Of a stretch of DNA of 30,393 bases, positions 16,035 to 24,407 are shown piece by piece. The number at the start of each line of letters is the position of its first letter. The first letter of the stretch is position 1. Source of the DNA: an uncultured Selenomonadales bacterium (lineage in GTDB: Bacteria > Bacillota > Negativicutes > Selenomonadales > Selenomonadaceae). Position numbers and translations under genes: made by a program. Where the stretch lies: assembly GCA_947165405.1 (NCBI GenBank), contig CAMVAG010000002.1, positions 1 to 30,393 of the forward strand, read 5' to 3'. The notes under the pieces were generated by a model. That model searched no databases. It was not told the origin of the DNA and saw nothing but the letters and a program-made list of their open reading frames with translations.

Positions 16035-18983
16035 ATGGCGAAGACCTTTACATACACGGGCGGCAACAAAATCATAAGCGGCTACAACGGCGGCGACATC
16101 ATTAAAATTTCTGCGGCGGCTGTCGACAGCTACTCTTTCAGCGGCAACGATTTGATTTTCAAAATCGGCAAAGGCACCTTGACGCTCAAAGACATGAAGG
16201 GGCGCGCCATAACCGTTAAGAATTCTTCGGGCAAGACGACCACGAAAATTTACGGCACGGGTTATTCCGCGCAGGACGTGATAAAAAATTTGGTCAAAGC
16301 TTGGAGTAAATCGCAGCTCACCGAAATCGCGAAGCTCGACGAATCAATCAGAATGTGCACGCCGTTTGAAAGCATTCAAGAAGTTATCGACAAAATGATT
16401 TCCGATTGCAAGAAGGCGGGCGACGCCGATACCTTCCTGAAAAAATATTGCGGGATAATTCTCGGCAACGACGACACCGGCGCGATAACCGGCTGGGACG
16501 CGGGCAGCTTATCCGTCAAGACAACTTCCAACGTCATCCCCGAAACCTCGACCGTCAAGACGATTAAAAATTATAAGAAAACATCCTTCGTTGCAAATGA
16601 CGTGACGATTAACATTGCCGAAAAACTTTCAAGCCTCACCGCCGTCGGCAAAAAAATTTTGAACGGACTTTACAGCCGGTGGGCTGAAGAATCTTTGAGC
16701 TTGATTGAGGAAAGTTACGGCGTCGAATTTTCGGAAGGCGACACGATAAATTTTTCTCTCGTTAAGAATGCAAGCTACTGGGGCAGGACGACCGACAACT
16801 CCGTCAAGATAAATGTAAGCGACACGAAATTTTATAGCAGCGACGATTACAACGGCAACGGCGTCGACCGCGCGATTGCTCACGAATTCACTCACATTGC
16901 ACAAAATCTTTTCATGGGAAATTTGCCGCGCTTTCTTGCGGAAGGTTTGGCGGAATTGACATGCGGAGCCGACCACAGACGCGCCTCCTACATAAAGTCT
17001 TTGGCGGGCAATGCAAACACGCTGAAAAAATATCTTGACGTGACCAACTACAGCACGGGCGACAAGAACACTTACGCGGCGGGCTACATGTTCCTGCGCT
17101 ATCTTGCAAAGCAAACCGCTGACTCTTACAACAAAAAAAAATCTTACGCTTGGACGGATAAAGCTTCAATCGCCGGCACCGATAAAGCCGATTTCCTCAC
17201 CGGCAGCGGAAAAAAATCTTCGATACTCGGAGGCGCGGGCAACGATTCTCTTTCCGCTCAAGGCGACGGGATGAAAATTTTCGGCGAGGCAGGCAACGAC
17301 CTCCTCTTGACCAACGGAAACGGCATCACGGCTGCGGGCGGCAACGGCAATGACAAAATAAAAAATCGCGGCGACAATTCCTCTTTGGCGGGCGAGGCAG
17401 GCAACGATTTCATTATCAACGGCGGCTATCGCGACTATGAACTCGGCGGCTCTTCCGTCTCAATCAGCGGCGGCGCGGGCAACGATACTATCACAAGTCA
17501 CGGAGAAAAATCACGGCTCGACGGCGGCGACGGCAACGATTTGATTTACAACGGCTATCGCTACTACGAGTCTTGGGATTATTTTTACAATCACAACGAT
17601 GAAAACTTCAGCGGAAAAAATTCTGCGATACTCGGCGGCAAGGGCAACGACTCGATAAACAATATCGGCGATTACGTGACAATCGACGGCGGCGCGGGCA
17701 ACAACGTAATTTCAAACGGCAGCGACTATTGCGTCGGCGGCAACAAAGTTTCAATCGCGGGCGGCGAGGCGGCGGAAAGCTTCACAAATTACGGCGGCTC
17801 TTACGTCACGATTTCGGCGGGCGCAGGCAACGACACGATTAAAAATATTCACACCGTCAACTACGCCGATTACAATCAAACGACGAAAAAATACGATACG
17901 ATTGAAACGATTTATCCCGCTTTCGTCACGCTTGAAGGAGGCGCGGGCAAAGATTACCTCGAAAACGACGGAGCAAATGTTTTGTTCAAATACAATTCGG
18001 GCGACGGCAACGATATAATCGTCGGCTTCAACGACACCTCGACTTTGCAAATCGGAGGCACTTACTCAACACAAACAAGCGGCAAGGATATTATCTTCAC
18101 GGTCGGCGGCGGCAAAGTGACGCTCAAAAATGCAAAGGGCAAGTTGCTTTACGACGACGGCAAAAATATTTTCGCGGTCAGTCGCTCGTTCAAAAACAAG
18201 ACGGCGACTTACACTCACAAGAAAAAAACTTTGGTCAAAGTCAGCGGCGTCAAGAGCCTCGACGGGCTAAGCTTAAATAAAAAAATCGTCACGGTGTCGA
18301 AAGCCTCACTCGGCACGGACAAAGTGACGGTCAGCGGCGGCTACACTCTCGCGCTCGGCAAGAACGTAACCAAATCTTCTGCTTCGAAAGCTTGGAGCCT
18401 CAAGAAGACGACTGCCACGCTCAAGCAAACGACTTCGGCGGGCTACACCCTCTCGAACAACATAATAAATTATTCCAAAGCGGCAACCAAAACTTTGGCG
18501 ACGATTGCGGGCGTCAAATCGCTCAACGGCATTTCTCTCACAGGAAAAGTCATCACGCTCAAGGCAAGTTCTCTCAACAAGAAAGTCACGGTCAGCGGCA
18601 GCGGCTACGAATTCGATTTTGCCGCCGATTTTAACAAGGCGTCGATAAGCGGCGGCACCGGCAACGATTCAATAAAAATTTTCGGCTCGGCAATGACTGT
18701 CGCGGGCGGCAAGGGCAACGATTCACTTTGGGGCAGCGCGAACGCCGATACGTTCCTCTACTCAAGCGGCAATGGCAAAGATGTTATCTTCGGCTTCGAC
18801 GACAACGACCTCTTGAAGATCACCGGAAGTTTTTCCGCCGCTTACAACAGTTCAAAAGACGAAATTTATTTCAAAGTCGGCTCGACGACCAACGCAATTA
18901 CGCTGAAAGATTTTTCGGCGACAAGCTTCAACGTCAACGGCACGGCTTACAAAATCAGCGGCTCCAAGTTGGTAAAAAAATGA
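16035..18983 (+). CDS. RTX-repeat protein with a zincin metallopeptidase site
   Basis: This is a 982-residue predicted exoprotein. Residues 1-75 form a beta-rich module (FTYTGGNKIISGYNGGD) of the type that opens many Negativicutes calcium-binding proteins. A domain at about 80-375 carries the zinc site HEFTH (H283, E284, H287) with E303 in FLAEGLAE as likely third ligand, a gluzincin pattern. From about 390 to 650 there are RTX-like nonapeptides (GGAGNDSLS, GEAGNDLLL, GGNGNDKIK, GGAGNDTIT and others), expected to bind calcium and form a beta roll. Two copies of a KVSGVKSLDGLSL-type repeat follow, then a final RTX block and a C-terminal strand region. No Sec signal is present; RTX proteins usually leave by a type I system, but none is encoded in the window. 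Proteolytic activity is inferred. Confidence 0.85.
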   Translation: MAKTFTYTGGNKIISGYNGGDIIKISAAAVDSYSFSGNDLIFKIGKGTLTLKDMKGRAITVKNSSGKTTTKIYGTGYSAQDVIKNLVKAWSKSQLTEIAKLDESIRMCTPFESIQEVIDKMISDCKKAGDADTFLKKYCGIILGNDDTGAITGWDAGSLSVKTTSNVIPETSTVKTIKNYKKTSFVANDVTINIAEKLSSLTAVGKKILNGLYSRWAEESLSLIEESYGVEFSEGDTINFSLVKNASYWGRTTDNSVKINVSDTKFYSSDDYNGNGVDRAIAHEFTHIAQNLFMGNLPRFLAEGLAELTCGADHRRASYIKSLAGNANTLKKYLDVTNYSTGDKNTYAAGYMFLRYLAKQTADSYNKKKSYAWTDKASIAGTDKADFLTGSGKKSSILGGAGNDSLSAQGDGMKIFGEAGNDLLLTNGNGITAAGGNGNDKIKNRGDNSSLAGEAGNDFIINGGYRDYELGGSSVSISGGAGNDTITSHGEKSRLDGGDGNDLIYNGYRYYESWDYFYNHNDENFSGKNSAILGGKGNDSINNIGDYVTIDGGAGNNVISNGSDYCVGGNKVSIAGGEAAESFTNYGGSYVTISAGAGNDTIKNIHTVNYADYNQTTKKYDTIETIYPAFVTLEGGAGKDYLENDGANVLFKYNSGDGNDIIVGFNDTSTLQIGGTYSTQTSGKDIIFTVGGGKVTLKNAKGKLLYDDGKNIFAVSRSFKNKTATYTHKKKTLVKVSGVKSLDGLSLNKKIVTVSKASLGTDKVTVSGGYTLALGKNVTKSSASKAWSLKKTTATLKQTTSAGYTLSNNIINYSKAATKTLATIAGVKSLNGISLTGKVITLKASSLNKKVTVSGSGYEFDFAADFNKASISGGTGNDSIKIFGSAMTVAGGKGNDSLWGSANADTFLYSSGNGKDVIFGFDDNDLLKITGSFSAAYNSSKDEIYFKVGSTTNAITLKDFSATSFNVNGTAYKISGSKLVKK

Positions 18984-18992
18984 TTCTGTAAA

Positions 18993-19994
18993 TCACTTCT
19001 TGCGATAAATTTGGTCGAAGGTCGCGCCGTCGGCAAAGTGATCGTCGTAAGCCTTAACCCAGCCGCCGAATTCCTCATCAATCGTGAAGACTTCCAGCGG
19101 CTTGAAGATTTTGGCATATTTTTGAAGAATCTCTTCGTTGCGCGGGCGATAAAAATTTTGTGCGGCGGTCTCCTGTCCTTCGGGCGAATAAAGCCAACGC
19201 AAATACTCTTCGGCAAGCTTGCGGGTGCCTTTCTTTTCTGCAACCTTATCGACGACGGCAACGCTCGGCTCGGCGAGGATACTCAAGCTCGGCAGGACAA
19301 CATCATAATCGTAGGGAAAATTTTCTTTCAAAAGCAGAGCCTCATTTTCCCAATCGATTAAAACATCACCTTTGCCGCTTTGAAAACTTTTGGTCGAGCC
19401 GCGAGCTCCGTCGTCGAGTGCAACCACGTTATCAAAAATTTTTTTCATGAAGTCGCGAATCAATTCCTCGTCGCCGTCAAATTTTCTGTCGGCATATTCC
19501 CAAGCCGCGAGGTAATTCCATTTCGCGCCGCCCGAAGTCTTCGGATTGGGCGTAACAATTTTCACGTCGTCGCGAATCAAATCATCCCAGTCACGAATAT
19601 TTTTCGGATTACCTTCACGAACGAGAAAAACCGGCGTCGAGGTGTATGGCGAAGAGTTGTCGGGAAATTCAATCCTCCAGCCGCCGCGAATCAGTCCGGC
19701 ATTTTTTATTTGCGTCACGTCGTAGGAAAGGGCAAGCGTCACGACATCCGCCTCCAAGCCGTCAATGACTGCGCGAGCCTGCTTTTCGGAGCCGCCGTGA
19801 GATTGAGTCAATGTGATTTTGCCGCCCGTCGTTTCCTTTTCCCAATGCGCTTTGAATTTTTCGTTGTAGTCTGCATAAAATTCGCGGGTCGCGTCGTAGG
19901 AAACGTTCAGAAGTTCTTGCGGAGCGGAAGTCTTCTCGTTGCCGCAACCGATTGCCAACAACGCCGCAAAGATTATCAAAAGAAATGCTTTCAA
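18993..19994 (-). CDS. sbp: Sulfate/thiosulfate-binding lipoprotein
   Basis: This 333-residue protein is closely similar to the E. coli periplasmic sulfate-binding protein: LLNVSYDATREFY, QSHGGSEKQARAVIDGLEAD, VTPNPKTSGGAKWNYLAAW, DDGARGSTKSFQ and LFTIDEEFGGW-like segments are in order. Unlike the enteric version it is a lipoprotein, with LLAIGC placing the lipid on C17. Start TTG 19994 has AAGGAGG 7 bases upstream. No CysT, CysW or CysA partner lies next to it, so the transporter core must be elsewhere. It converges on the RTX gene with only nine bases between the stops and no clear terminator. Confidence 0.93.
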   Translation of the reverse strand: MKAFLLIIFAALLAIGCGNEKTSAPQELLNVSYDATREFYADYNEKFKAHWEKETTGGKITLTQSHGGSEKQARAVIDGLEADVVTLALSYDVTQIKNAGLIRGGWRIEFPDNSSPYTSTPVFLVREGNPKNIRDWDDLIRDDVKIVTPNPKTSGGAKWNYLAAWEYADRKFDGDEELIRDFMKKIFDNVVALDDGARGSTKSFQSGKGDVLIDWENEALLLKENFPYDYDVVLPSLSILAEPSVAVVDKVAEKKGTRKLAEEYLRWLYSPEGQETAAQNFYRPRNEEILQKYAKIFKPLEVFTIDEEFGGWVKAYDDHFADGATFDQIYRKK

Positions 19995-20010
19995 GCTTTC
20001 GACCTCCTTT

Positions 20011-20039
20011 TTGACAGCGTCGCAGGATTATTTTATAAT
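20011..20039 (+). promoter_or_regulatory. Perfect consensus promoter for the 86-residue gene and queH
   Basis: TTGACA (20011-20016), 17 bases, TATAAT (20034-20039): both boxes match the housekeeping consensus exactly. It overlaps the divergent promoter for sbp. Confidence 0.85.
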
Positions 20040-20057
20040 CAAAAAAATTTTTTGCAA
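20030..20057 (-). promoter_or_regulatory. Probable promoter for sbp
   Basis: On the minus strand TTGCAA (20057-20052), 16 bases, TAAAAT (20035-20030). It overlaps the strong plus-strand promoter, so the two are likely to compete for polymerase. Confidence 0.45.
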
Positions 20058-20071
20058 GGCGGGTGAGCAAC

Positions 20072-20332
20072 ATGAAAATTCAAGGCGCAGTTATCATAGA
20101 GCAGGGCGTGACGTTCGCGATAGTCGTCGTCAATCGGCTGGTGACGAATTACACTTCGCGGGCGGTTCGAGTCCGAAGTTACCTTTCACAATTTTTCCCG
20201 AACATGCCGATAATTTTAATGTCGCAGGATTCAAACGGCACGCCTCATTATTACGGGCGCAAAGACATTGTAAATTTTTTGAATTCGATTCGCCTCGACC
20301 AAATCCCTTGGAAGGAGTATACCATTTATTGA
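20072..20332 (+). CDS. Small protein of unknown function coupled to queH
   Basis: An 86-residue protein: MKIQGAVIIEQGVTFAIVVV, then a middle part with LVTNYTSRAVRVRSYLSQFF and MPIILMSQDSNGTPHYYGR, ending in WKEYTIY. The alternating strand-helix-strand pattern suggests a small globular cytoplasmic protein. ATG 20072 is preceded by GCGGGTGAG. Its stop overlaps the TTG start of queH (TTGA), so it is produced together with QueH from the consensus promoter at 20011. No known queuosine enzyme resembles it in my reading. Confidence 0.7.
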   Translation: MKIQGAVIIEQGVTFAIVVVNRLVTNYTSRAVRVRSYLSQFFPNMPIILMSQDSNGTPHYYGRKDIVNFLNSIRLDQIPWKEYTIY

Positions 20333-20940
20333 GCGGAAAAATTTTGTTGCACATGTGTTGCGCGCCGTGTTCGTGTTATCCCGTGAAAAAATTGCGCGAG
20401 GAAAATTTTGAGCCCGTCGGATTTTTTTTCAATCCCAACATTCATCCTTATCAAGAATGGAAACGGCGTTTGAAGACAGCGCGGGAATTTTCCGAGAAGG
20501 TCGGGATAAAACTTTTCGAGGACAATCATTATCGCCTGCGTGAATTTTTGGCGAAGACTTTTAACCTCGTCGACGAGCAAGACACGATTCAATTTGCCGA
20601 CGGCTTTCATAAGCGTTGCGGCATTTGCTATTCGTGGCGATTGAGTGAGGCGGCGCGTTTCGCCTCCGAAAATAATTTTGAAATTTTCACCTCGACACTT
20701 TTTTACAGCCGGCATCAAAATCACGAGCTGATGAAAAAAATCGCCGAGCACTTTGCGAAAATGTTCGGCGTGAAATTTTTTTATGAAGACTTCCGCGAAG
20801 GTTGGCAGGAAGGAATTGACTTGAGCTTGGAGCTTGGGCTTTATCGGCAAAATTATTGCGGTTGCCTCTTCAGCGAGGAGGAACGTTTCAGCAACGACTT
20901 GCGTAAGGCGAGGAAAAAATTTTTTCAAGACAACCGATAA
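20329..20940 (+). CDS. queH: Epoxyqueuosine reductase QueH
   Basis: This 203-residue protein belongs to the DUF208/QueH family, which carries out the last step of queuosine formation in tRNA, reduction of epoxyqueuosine, and replaces QueG in many bacteria. Conserved cysteine motifs are visible: HMCCAPCSCYP near the N-terminus (C10, C11, C14, C16), KRCGICYSWR in the middle and YCGCLFSEEER near the end. The FFNPNIHPYQEWKRR and STLFYSRHQNHE segments are typical. Start TTG 20329 has AAGGAG 11 bases upstream inside the preceding gene. Terminator at 20946. Confidence 0.93.
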   Translation: MSGKILLHMCCAPCSCYPVKKLREENFEPVGFFFNPNIHPYQEWKRRLKTAREFSEKVGIKLFEDNHYRLREFLAKTFNLVDEQDTIQFADGFHKRCGICYSWRLSEAARFASENNFEIFTSTLFYSRHQNHELMKKIAEHFAKMFGVKFFYEDFREGWQEGIDLSLELGLYRQNYCGCLFSEEERFSNDLRKARKKFFQDNR

Positions 20941-20945
20941 AAAAT

Positions 20946-20973
20946 ATCCCGACGGAAAAAAATCTGTCGGGAT
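20946..20973. terminator. Shared terminator between queH and the EF-G-like gene
   Basis: ATCCCGAC (20946-20953) pairs perfectly with GTCGGGAT (20966-20973), with T-rich sequence to the right and A-rich sequence to the left. It serves two convergent genes. Confidence 0.82.
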
Positions 20974-20994
20974 TTTATTTTGGTCAAGTGTCAA

Positions 20995-23085
20995 TTATTT
21001 TTCGGCTTGAGCTGCCTTGTGCTCTTCGATAATCTTTTCGGCGAGCTTGTCGGGCATCGGATCGTAGTGAGAGAACTTCAAGCTGTAAGAGGCTCTGCCC
21101 TGCGTTTGCGAACGGAGGTCGGTTGCATATTTGTAAAGTTCACTCGACGGAATCAAAGCTTTGACTTCGGTCATGCCCTTGCCCTTAGGATCCATGCCCA
21201 AAATTTTTCCGCGCTTGCTGTTGAGTTTGCCGATAATGTCGCCCATGTAATTTTCGGGTGTCAAAACGGTTATCTCGTCAATCGGCTCAAGCAAAATCGG
21301 GTCGGCGGAGAGAATGCCTTTCTTAATCGCAATCGACGTTGCCATTTTGAAAGCGGCTTCGGAGCTGTCGACCGCGTGATAGGAGCCGTCAAAGAGATTG
21401 ACGCTGACATTGACGACGGGATAGCCGGCAATGACGCCTTCCGCCAAAGTTTCTTGCGTGCCCTTTTCGACGGCCGGGAAATATTGACGCGGAACGCTGC
21501 CGCCGAAGATACTTTCCGTCCAAACATTGCCGTTGTTGACTTCGGGATTGGCGTCTTTGTTCGGGCCGATTTTCAACCAAACGTCGCCGTATTGACCGTG
21601 ACCGCCCGATTGTTTCTTGTGCTTGCCTTGAACTTCGACGTTCTTGCGAATGGTTTCACGGTAAGCAACACGCGGCTCGCCCAAAACCATCTTGACGCCG
21701 AACTTGCGCTGAATCTTGTCGCTCAAAATATCGAGGTGAACTTCGCCGACGCCTTTCAAAATCGTCTGCTTGGTCTCGGCGTTCTTGACAAGCATAATCG
21801 TCGGGTCTTCGTCTTGCTGACGGGTAATCGCTCCGAAAACTTTATCTTCCTCGCCTTTCTTCTCGGAAGTGACTGCCATAGCCAACATCGGTTCGGGATA
21901 TTTAATGCGCTCGTATTTAATCGGTGCGGCTTTGTCGCAGAGGGTGTCGCCGGTTTTTGCGTTGGCAAGTTTGCTCGTGACAACAATATCGCCCGCGTGT
22001 GCAACGTCGACGGGAATTTGTTTCTTGCCTTGCATGGTGAAAAGCCCGCTCAAACGTTCCTGACCTTCCGAATTTTCGCCGAAGAGTTGATAAGTCGCGT
22101 CACCTTTCATGTCGCCGCTGAAGACTCGAACATAAGACATGCGCCCGACGAACGGGTCAACCAATGTTTTGAAAATTTGTCCGCTGAACGGCTCGGAAAT
22201 TTTGCGTTCGACAAGCTCGTCCGTCTTGGGATTAATGCCGGTGTAGTTTTTGGAATCGGGCGCGGGGAAAAATTCGACGAGGCTGTTGAGGAATTTTTTG
22301 ACGCCGATATTTTTAAGCGCGCTGCCGACGAACACGGGGAAAACTTTTGCCTCTGCGAAGCCCGCCGCCAATGCCTCCGAAATTTCTTTTTCGTCGAGGT
22401 CTTCAACGTCGCCTTCAAGATATTTTTCCATGAGGTCGTCGTTGAATTCGGCAACGGTATCCAACATTTCAAGGCGTTTTTCTTCGACTTCGTCCTCGAC
22501 TTCCGCCGCGTCAATTTGTTCGTCATCGGCTTTGACTTTGGAAAAAACTTTCAGCAAATCGACGACGCCTTTGAAGCTGTCCTCTTTGCCGACGGGAACT
22601 TGAACGGGCACGACGCTGTTGCCGAATTTATTTCTGAGGTCGGTGAGAACTTTTTCAAAGTCCGCGTGTTCACGATCCATTTTTGTCACGAAGAAGGCGC
22701 GGGGCAAGTTGAGACTTTCGGCGAGAGCCCAAGCTTTTTCCGTTTCGACTTCGACGCCCGCACTTGCACTGACGACGATAACCGCAGAATCGGCCGCCGC
22801 CAAAGCTCCGTGCATTTCCGCGACGAAATCGGGGAAGCCGGGAACGTCAAGCGCATTGATTTTAAAATTCTTCCATTCGACTGCCGCCAAAGACGCGCTG
22901 ATTGACATCTTGCGTTTGGTTTCTTCGGGTTCGAAGTCGAGGACGCTTGTGCCGAGGTCGACGTTGCCGAGACGAGTCGTCGCGCCGCTGTTGAAGAGTG
23001 CCGCTTCGAGCAAAGTCGTCTTGCCCGAGCGGCCATGACCGCAGAATGCTACATTTCTGATACTTTCGCTTTTGTAATCCTTCAT
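20995..23085 (-). CDS. EF-G-like translational GTPase
   Basis: This 696-residue protein has the five-domain order of elongation factor G. The P-loop is GHGRSGKTT (16-24), G3 is DVPGFPDF (80-87) and G4 is TKMD (134-137). It differs from true EF-G: switch I has KRKMSI in place of RGITI, and the catalytic histidine of DTPGH is replaced by phenylalanine (F84). This matches the EF-G-like or EF-G-2 paralogue group found beside a normal fusA in many Firmicutes. The role of that group is not well settled. The gene stands alone, not in a ribosomal operon. GGAGGG lies before the ATG. Confidence 0.9.
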   Translation of the reverse strand: MKDYKSESIRNVAFCGHGRSGKTTLLEAALFNSGATTRLGNVDLGTSVLDFEPEETKRKMSISASLAAVEWKNFKINALDVPGFPDFVAEMHGALAAADSAVIVVSASAGVEVETEKAWALAESLNLPRAFFVTKMDREHADFEKVLTDLRNKFGNSVVPVQVPVGKEDSFKGVVDLLKVFSKVKADDEQIDAAEVEDEVEEKRLEMLDTVAEFNDDLMEKYLEGDVEDLDEKEISEALAAGFAEAKVFPVFVGSALKNIGVKKFLNSLVEFFPAPDSKNYTGINPKTDELVERKISEPFSGQIFKTLVDPFVGRMSYVRVFSGDMKGDATYQLFGENSEGQERLSGLFTMQGKKQIPVDVAHAGDIVVTSKLANAKTGDTLCDKAAPIKYERIKYPEPMLAMAVTSEKKGEEDKVFGAITRQQDEDPTIMLVKNAETKQTILKGVGEVHLDILSDKIQRKFGVKMVLGEPRVAYRETIRKNVEVQGKHKKQSGGHGQYGDVWLKIGPNKDANPEVNNGNVWTESIFGGSVPRQYFPAVEKGTQETLAEGVIAGYPVVNVSVNLFDGSYHAVDSSEAAFKMATSIAIKKGILSADPILLEPIDEITVLTPENYMGDIIGKLNSKRGKILGMDPKGKGMTEVKALIPSSELYKYATDLRSQTQGRASYSLKFSHYDPMPDKLAEKIIEEHKAAQAEK

Positions 23086-23259
23086 ATCTGAAATTTTCCC
23101 TCCGTAAAATTTTTTCGCAAGGCTTATTCTATCGTCGCCGCGAATTTTCCTGCCGCTTGTTTACAATAAAAAAAACCTCGTCGAATTTTCGGCGCAGTAA
23201 AATTTTCGTCGGAACCATATCTTTGACGCTTCAACGGTACAAAAATTTTTATCGGGAAA

Positions 23260-23288
23260 TTGCCAATAAAAATAAAGCATGATACAAT
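23260..23288 (+). promoter_or_regulatory. Promoter for mreB
   Basis: TTGCCA (23260-23265), 17 bases, TACAAT (23283-23288). Transcription would begin near 23295, leaving a leader of about 45 bases before the TTG start at 23341. Confidence 0.72.
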
Positions 23289-23340
23289 CCTTGCGGTTTT
23301 CAGGAATTTTTTGCGCGTTGGCAGAAAGGAGTTTTTCAAT

Positions 23341-24333
23341 TTGTTTTTTGGAATGTCAATGAGCGTCGGAATAGATTTGGGCACGGCAAATATTTTGGTT
23401 TACGTCAAAGGCAAAGGAATTGTCTTGCGTGAGCCGTCGGTTGTTGCCGTGGACAAAGACAGCGACAAAATTTTGGCAATAGGGCAAGAGGCGCGTGACA
23501 TGATAGGACGCACGCCCGGCAATATCATTGCGATTCGCCCGCTGCGCGACGGAGTCATTGCCGATTTCGAAATGACCGAGTCAATGATTCGACACTTCTT
23601 GGAAAAAGTTATCGGGCGGTCGTTTTTGTTTCGTCCGAAGGTAATGATTTGCGTGCCGACGGGTGTCAATGACGTTGAGAAGCGCGCAGTGCAAGAGGCA
23701 GCTGAACAGGCGGGAGCAAAACGCACCGAGCTTATCGAGGAACCGATAGCTGCGGCATTGGGTGCTGGCATAGACATTTCCGAGCCTATGGGTTCGATGG
23801 TCGTGGACATCGGCGGCGGCACCTGCGACGTTGCGGTTATCTCTTTGGGCGGCATTGTCTGCGGCGAAAGCATTCGTATTGCGGGCGACAAATTCGACAG
23901 CGACATAGAATTTTACATCAAGAAAGAATATAATCTAATGATTGGCGAACGCACGGCGGAGAATATCAAAATCAAAGTCGGTGCTGCCTACGAGGGCGCA
24001 AGGAAAGAAAATCTAAGCGTGCGCGGTCGAGACGTTATCAGCGGCTTGCCGAAAAATATAAACGTAAGCTCTGACGAAATCGCCGTAGCCCTTCACGATT
24101 CGGTTGAGAACATTGTTATCTGCGTCAAAAATGTTTTGGAAAAGACGCCGCCCGAACTTGCCTCCGACATCATGGATCACGGAATTGTTTTGACGGGCGG
24201 AGGAGCGATGCTTTACGGCTTGGCAGATTTGATTCGCAAGGAGACAAATATCCCTGCCATGCTCGCTGACGACCCGTTGAGTTGCGTAGCTCTCGGCACG
24301 GGCAAGGCGATTGAGTTCAGCAAAAAGCTTTGA
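23341..24333 (+). CDS. mreB: Rod-shape actin homologue MreB/Mbl
   Basis: This 330-residue protein has all the signatures of the bacterial actin: VGIDLGTANILVYVKGKGI with the phosphate-1 loop, RPLRDGVIADFEMTE, CVPTGVNDVEKRAV, LIEEPIAAALGAG, VVDIGGGTCDVAVISLGG (phosphate 2) and VLTGGGAMLYGL. It polymerises with ATP under the inner membrane and guides side-wall peptidoglycan synthesis. TTG 23341 is the start, with AAAGGAG 9 bases upstream, giving the usual N-terminal length. It is not followed by mreC and mreD, so it may be an mbl-type second copy. Confidence 0.95.
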   Translation: MFFGMSMSVGIDLGTANILVYVKGKGIVLREPSVVAVDKDSDKILAIGQEARDMIGRTPGNIIAIRPLRDGVIADFEMTESMIRHFLEKVIGRSFLFRPKVMICVPTGVNDVEKRAVQEAAEQAGAKRTELIEEPIAAALGAGIDISEPMGSMVVDIGGGTCDVAVISLGGIVCGESIRIAGDKFDSDIEFYIKKEYNLMIGERTAENIKIKVGAAYEGARKENLSVRGRDVISGLPKNINVSSDEIAVALHDSVENIVICVKNVLEKTPPELASDIMDHGIVLTGGGAMLYGLADLIRKETNIPAMLADDPLSCVALGTGKAIEFSKKL

Positions 24334-24340
24334 GCTTTAA

Positions 24341-24385
24341 GGAATCGGGAATAAAAAAATAATTCCCAATTTCCAATTCCCAATT
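24341..24385. repeat. AT-rich low-complexity repeat with inverted arms
   Basis: GGGAAT (24347-24352) and ATTCCC (24362-24367) are inverted, and the right part consists of three near-copies of AATTCCC/AATTTCC. It lies between mreB and the solute-binding array and might act as a weak terminator for mreB. I found no convincing promoter for the array in this spacer. Confidence 0.5.
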
Positions 24386-24407
24386 GTTAAAAAGGAGTGA
24401 TTGTTCT

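Noticed and set aside
16035..18983. Possible large non-protein tandem repeat in the RTX gene
   Set aside because: The GGCGGC-NNN-GGCAACGA repeats are explained by the codons of the GGxGND nonapeptides.
20980..22905. A 641-codon open frame on the plus strand opposite the EF-G-like gene
   Set aside because: It mirrors the EF-G-like gene, has no ribosome site, and its translation is a low-complexity F/N/V-rich sequence typical of an antisense frame.
24334..24407. Promoter for the solute-binding array
   Set aside because: TTGAGC with a TAAAAA box is the best candidate in the spacer and is too poor to call; transcription could come from mreB.
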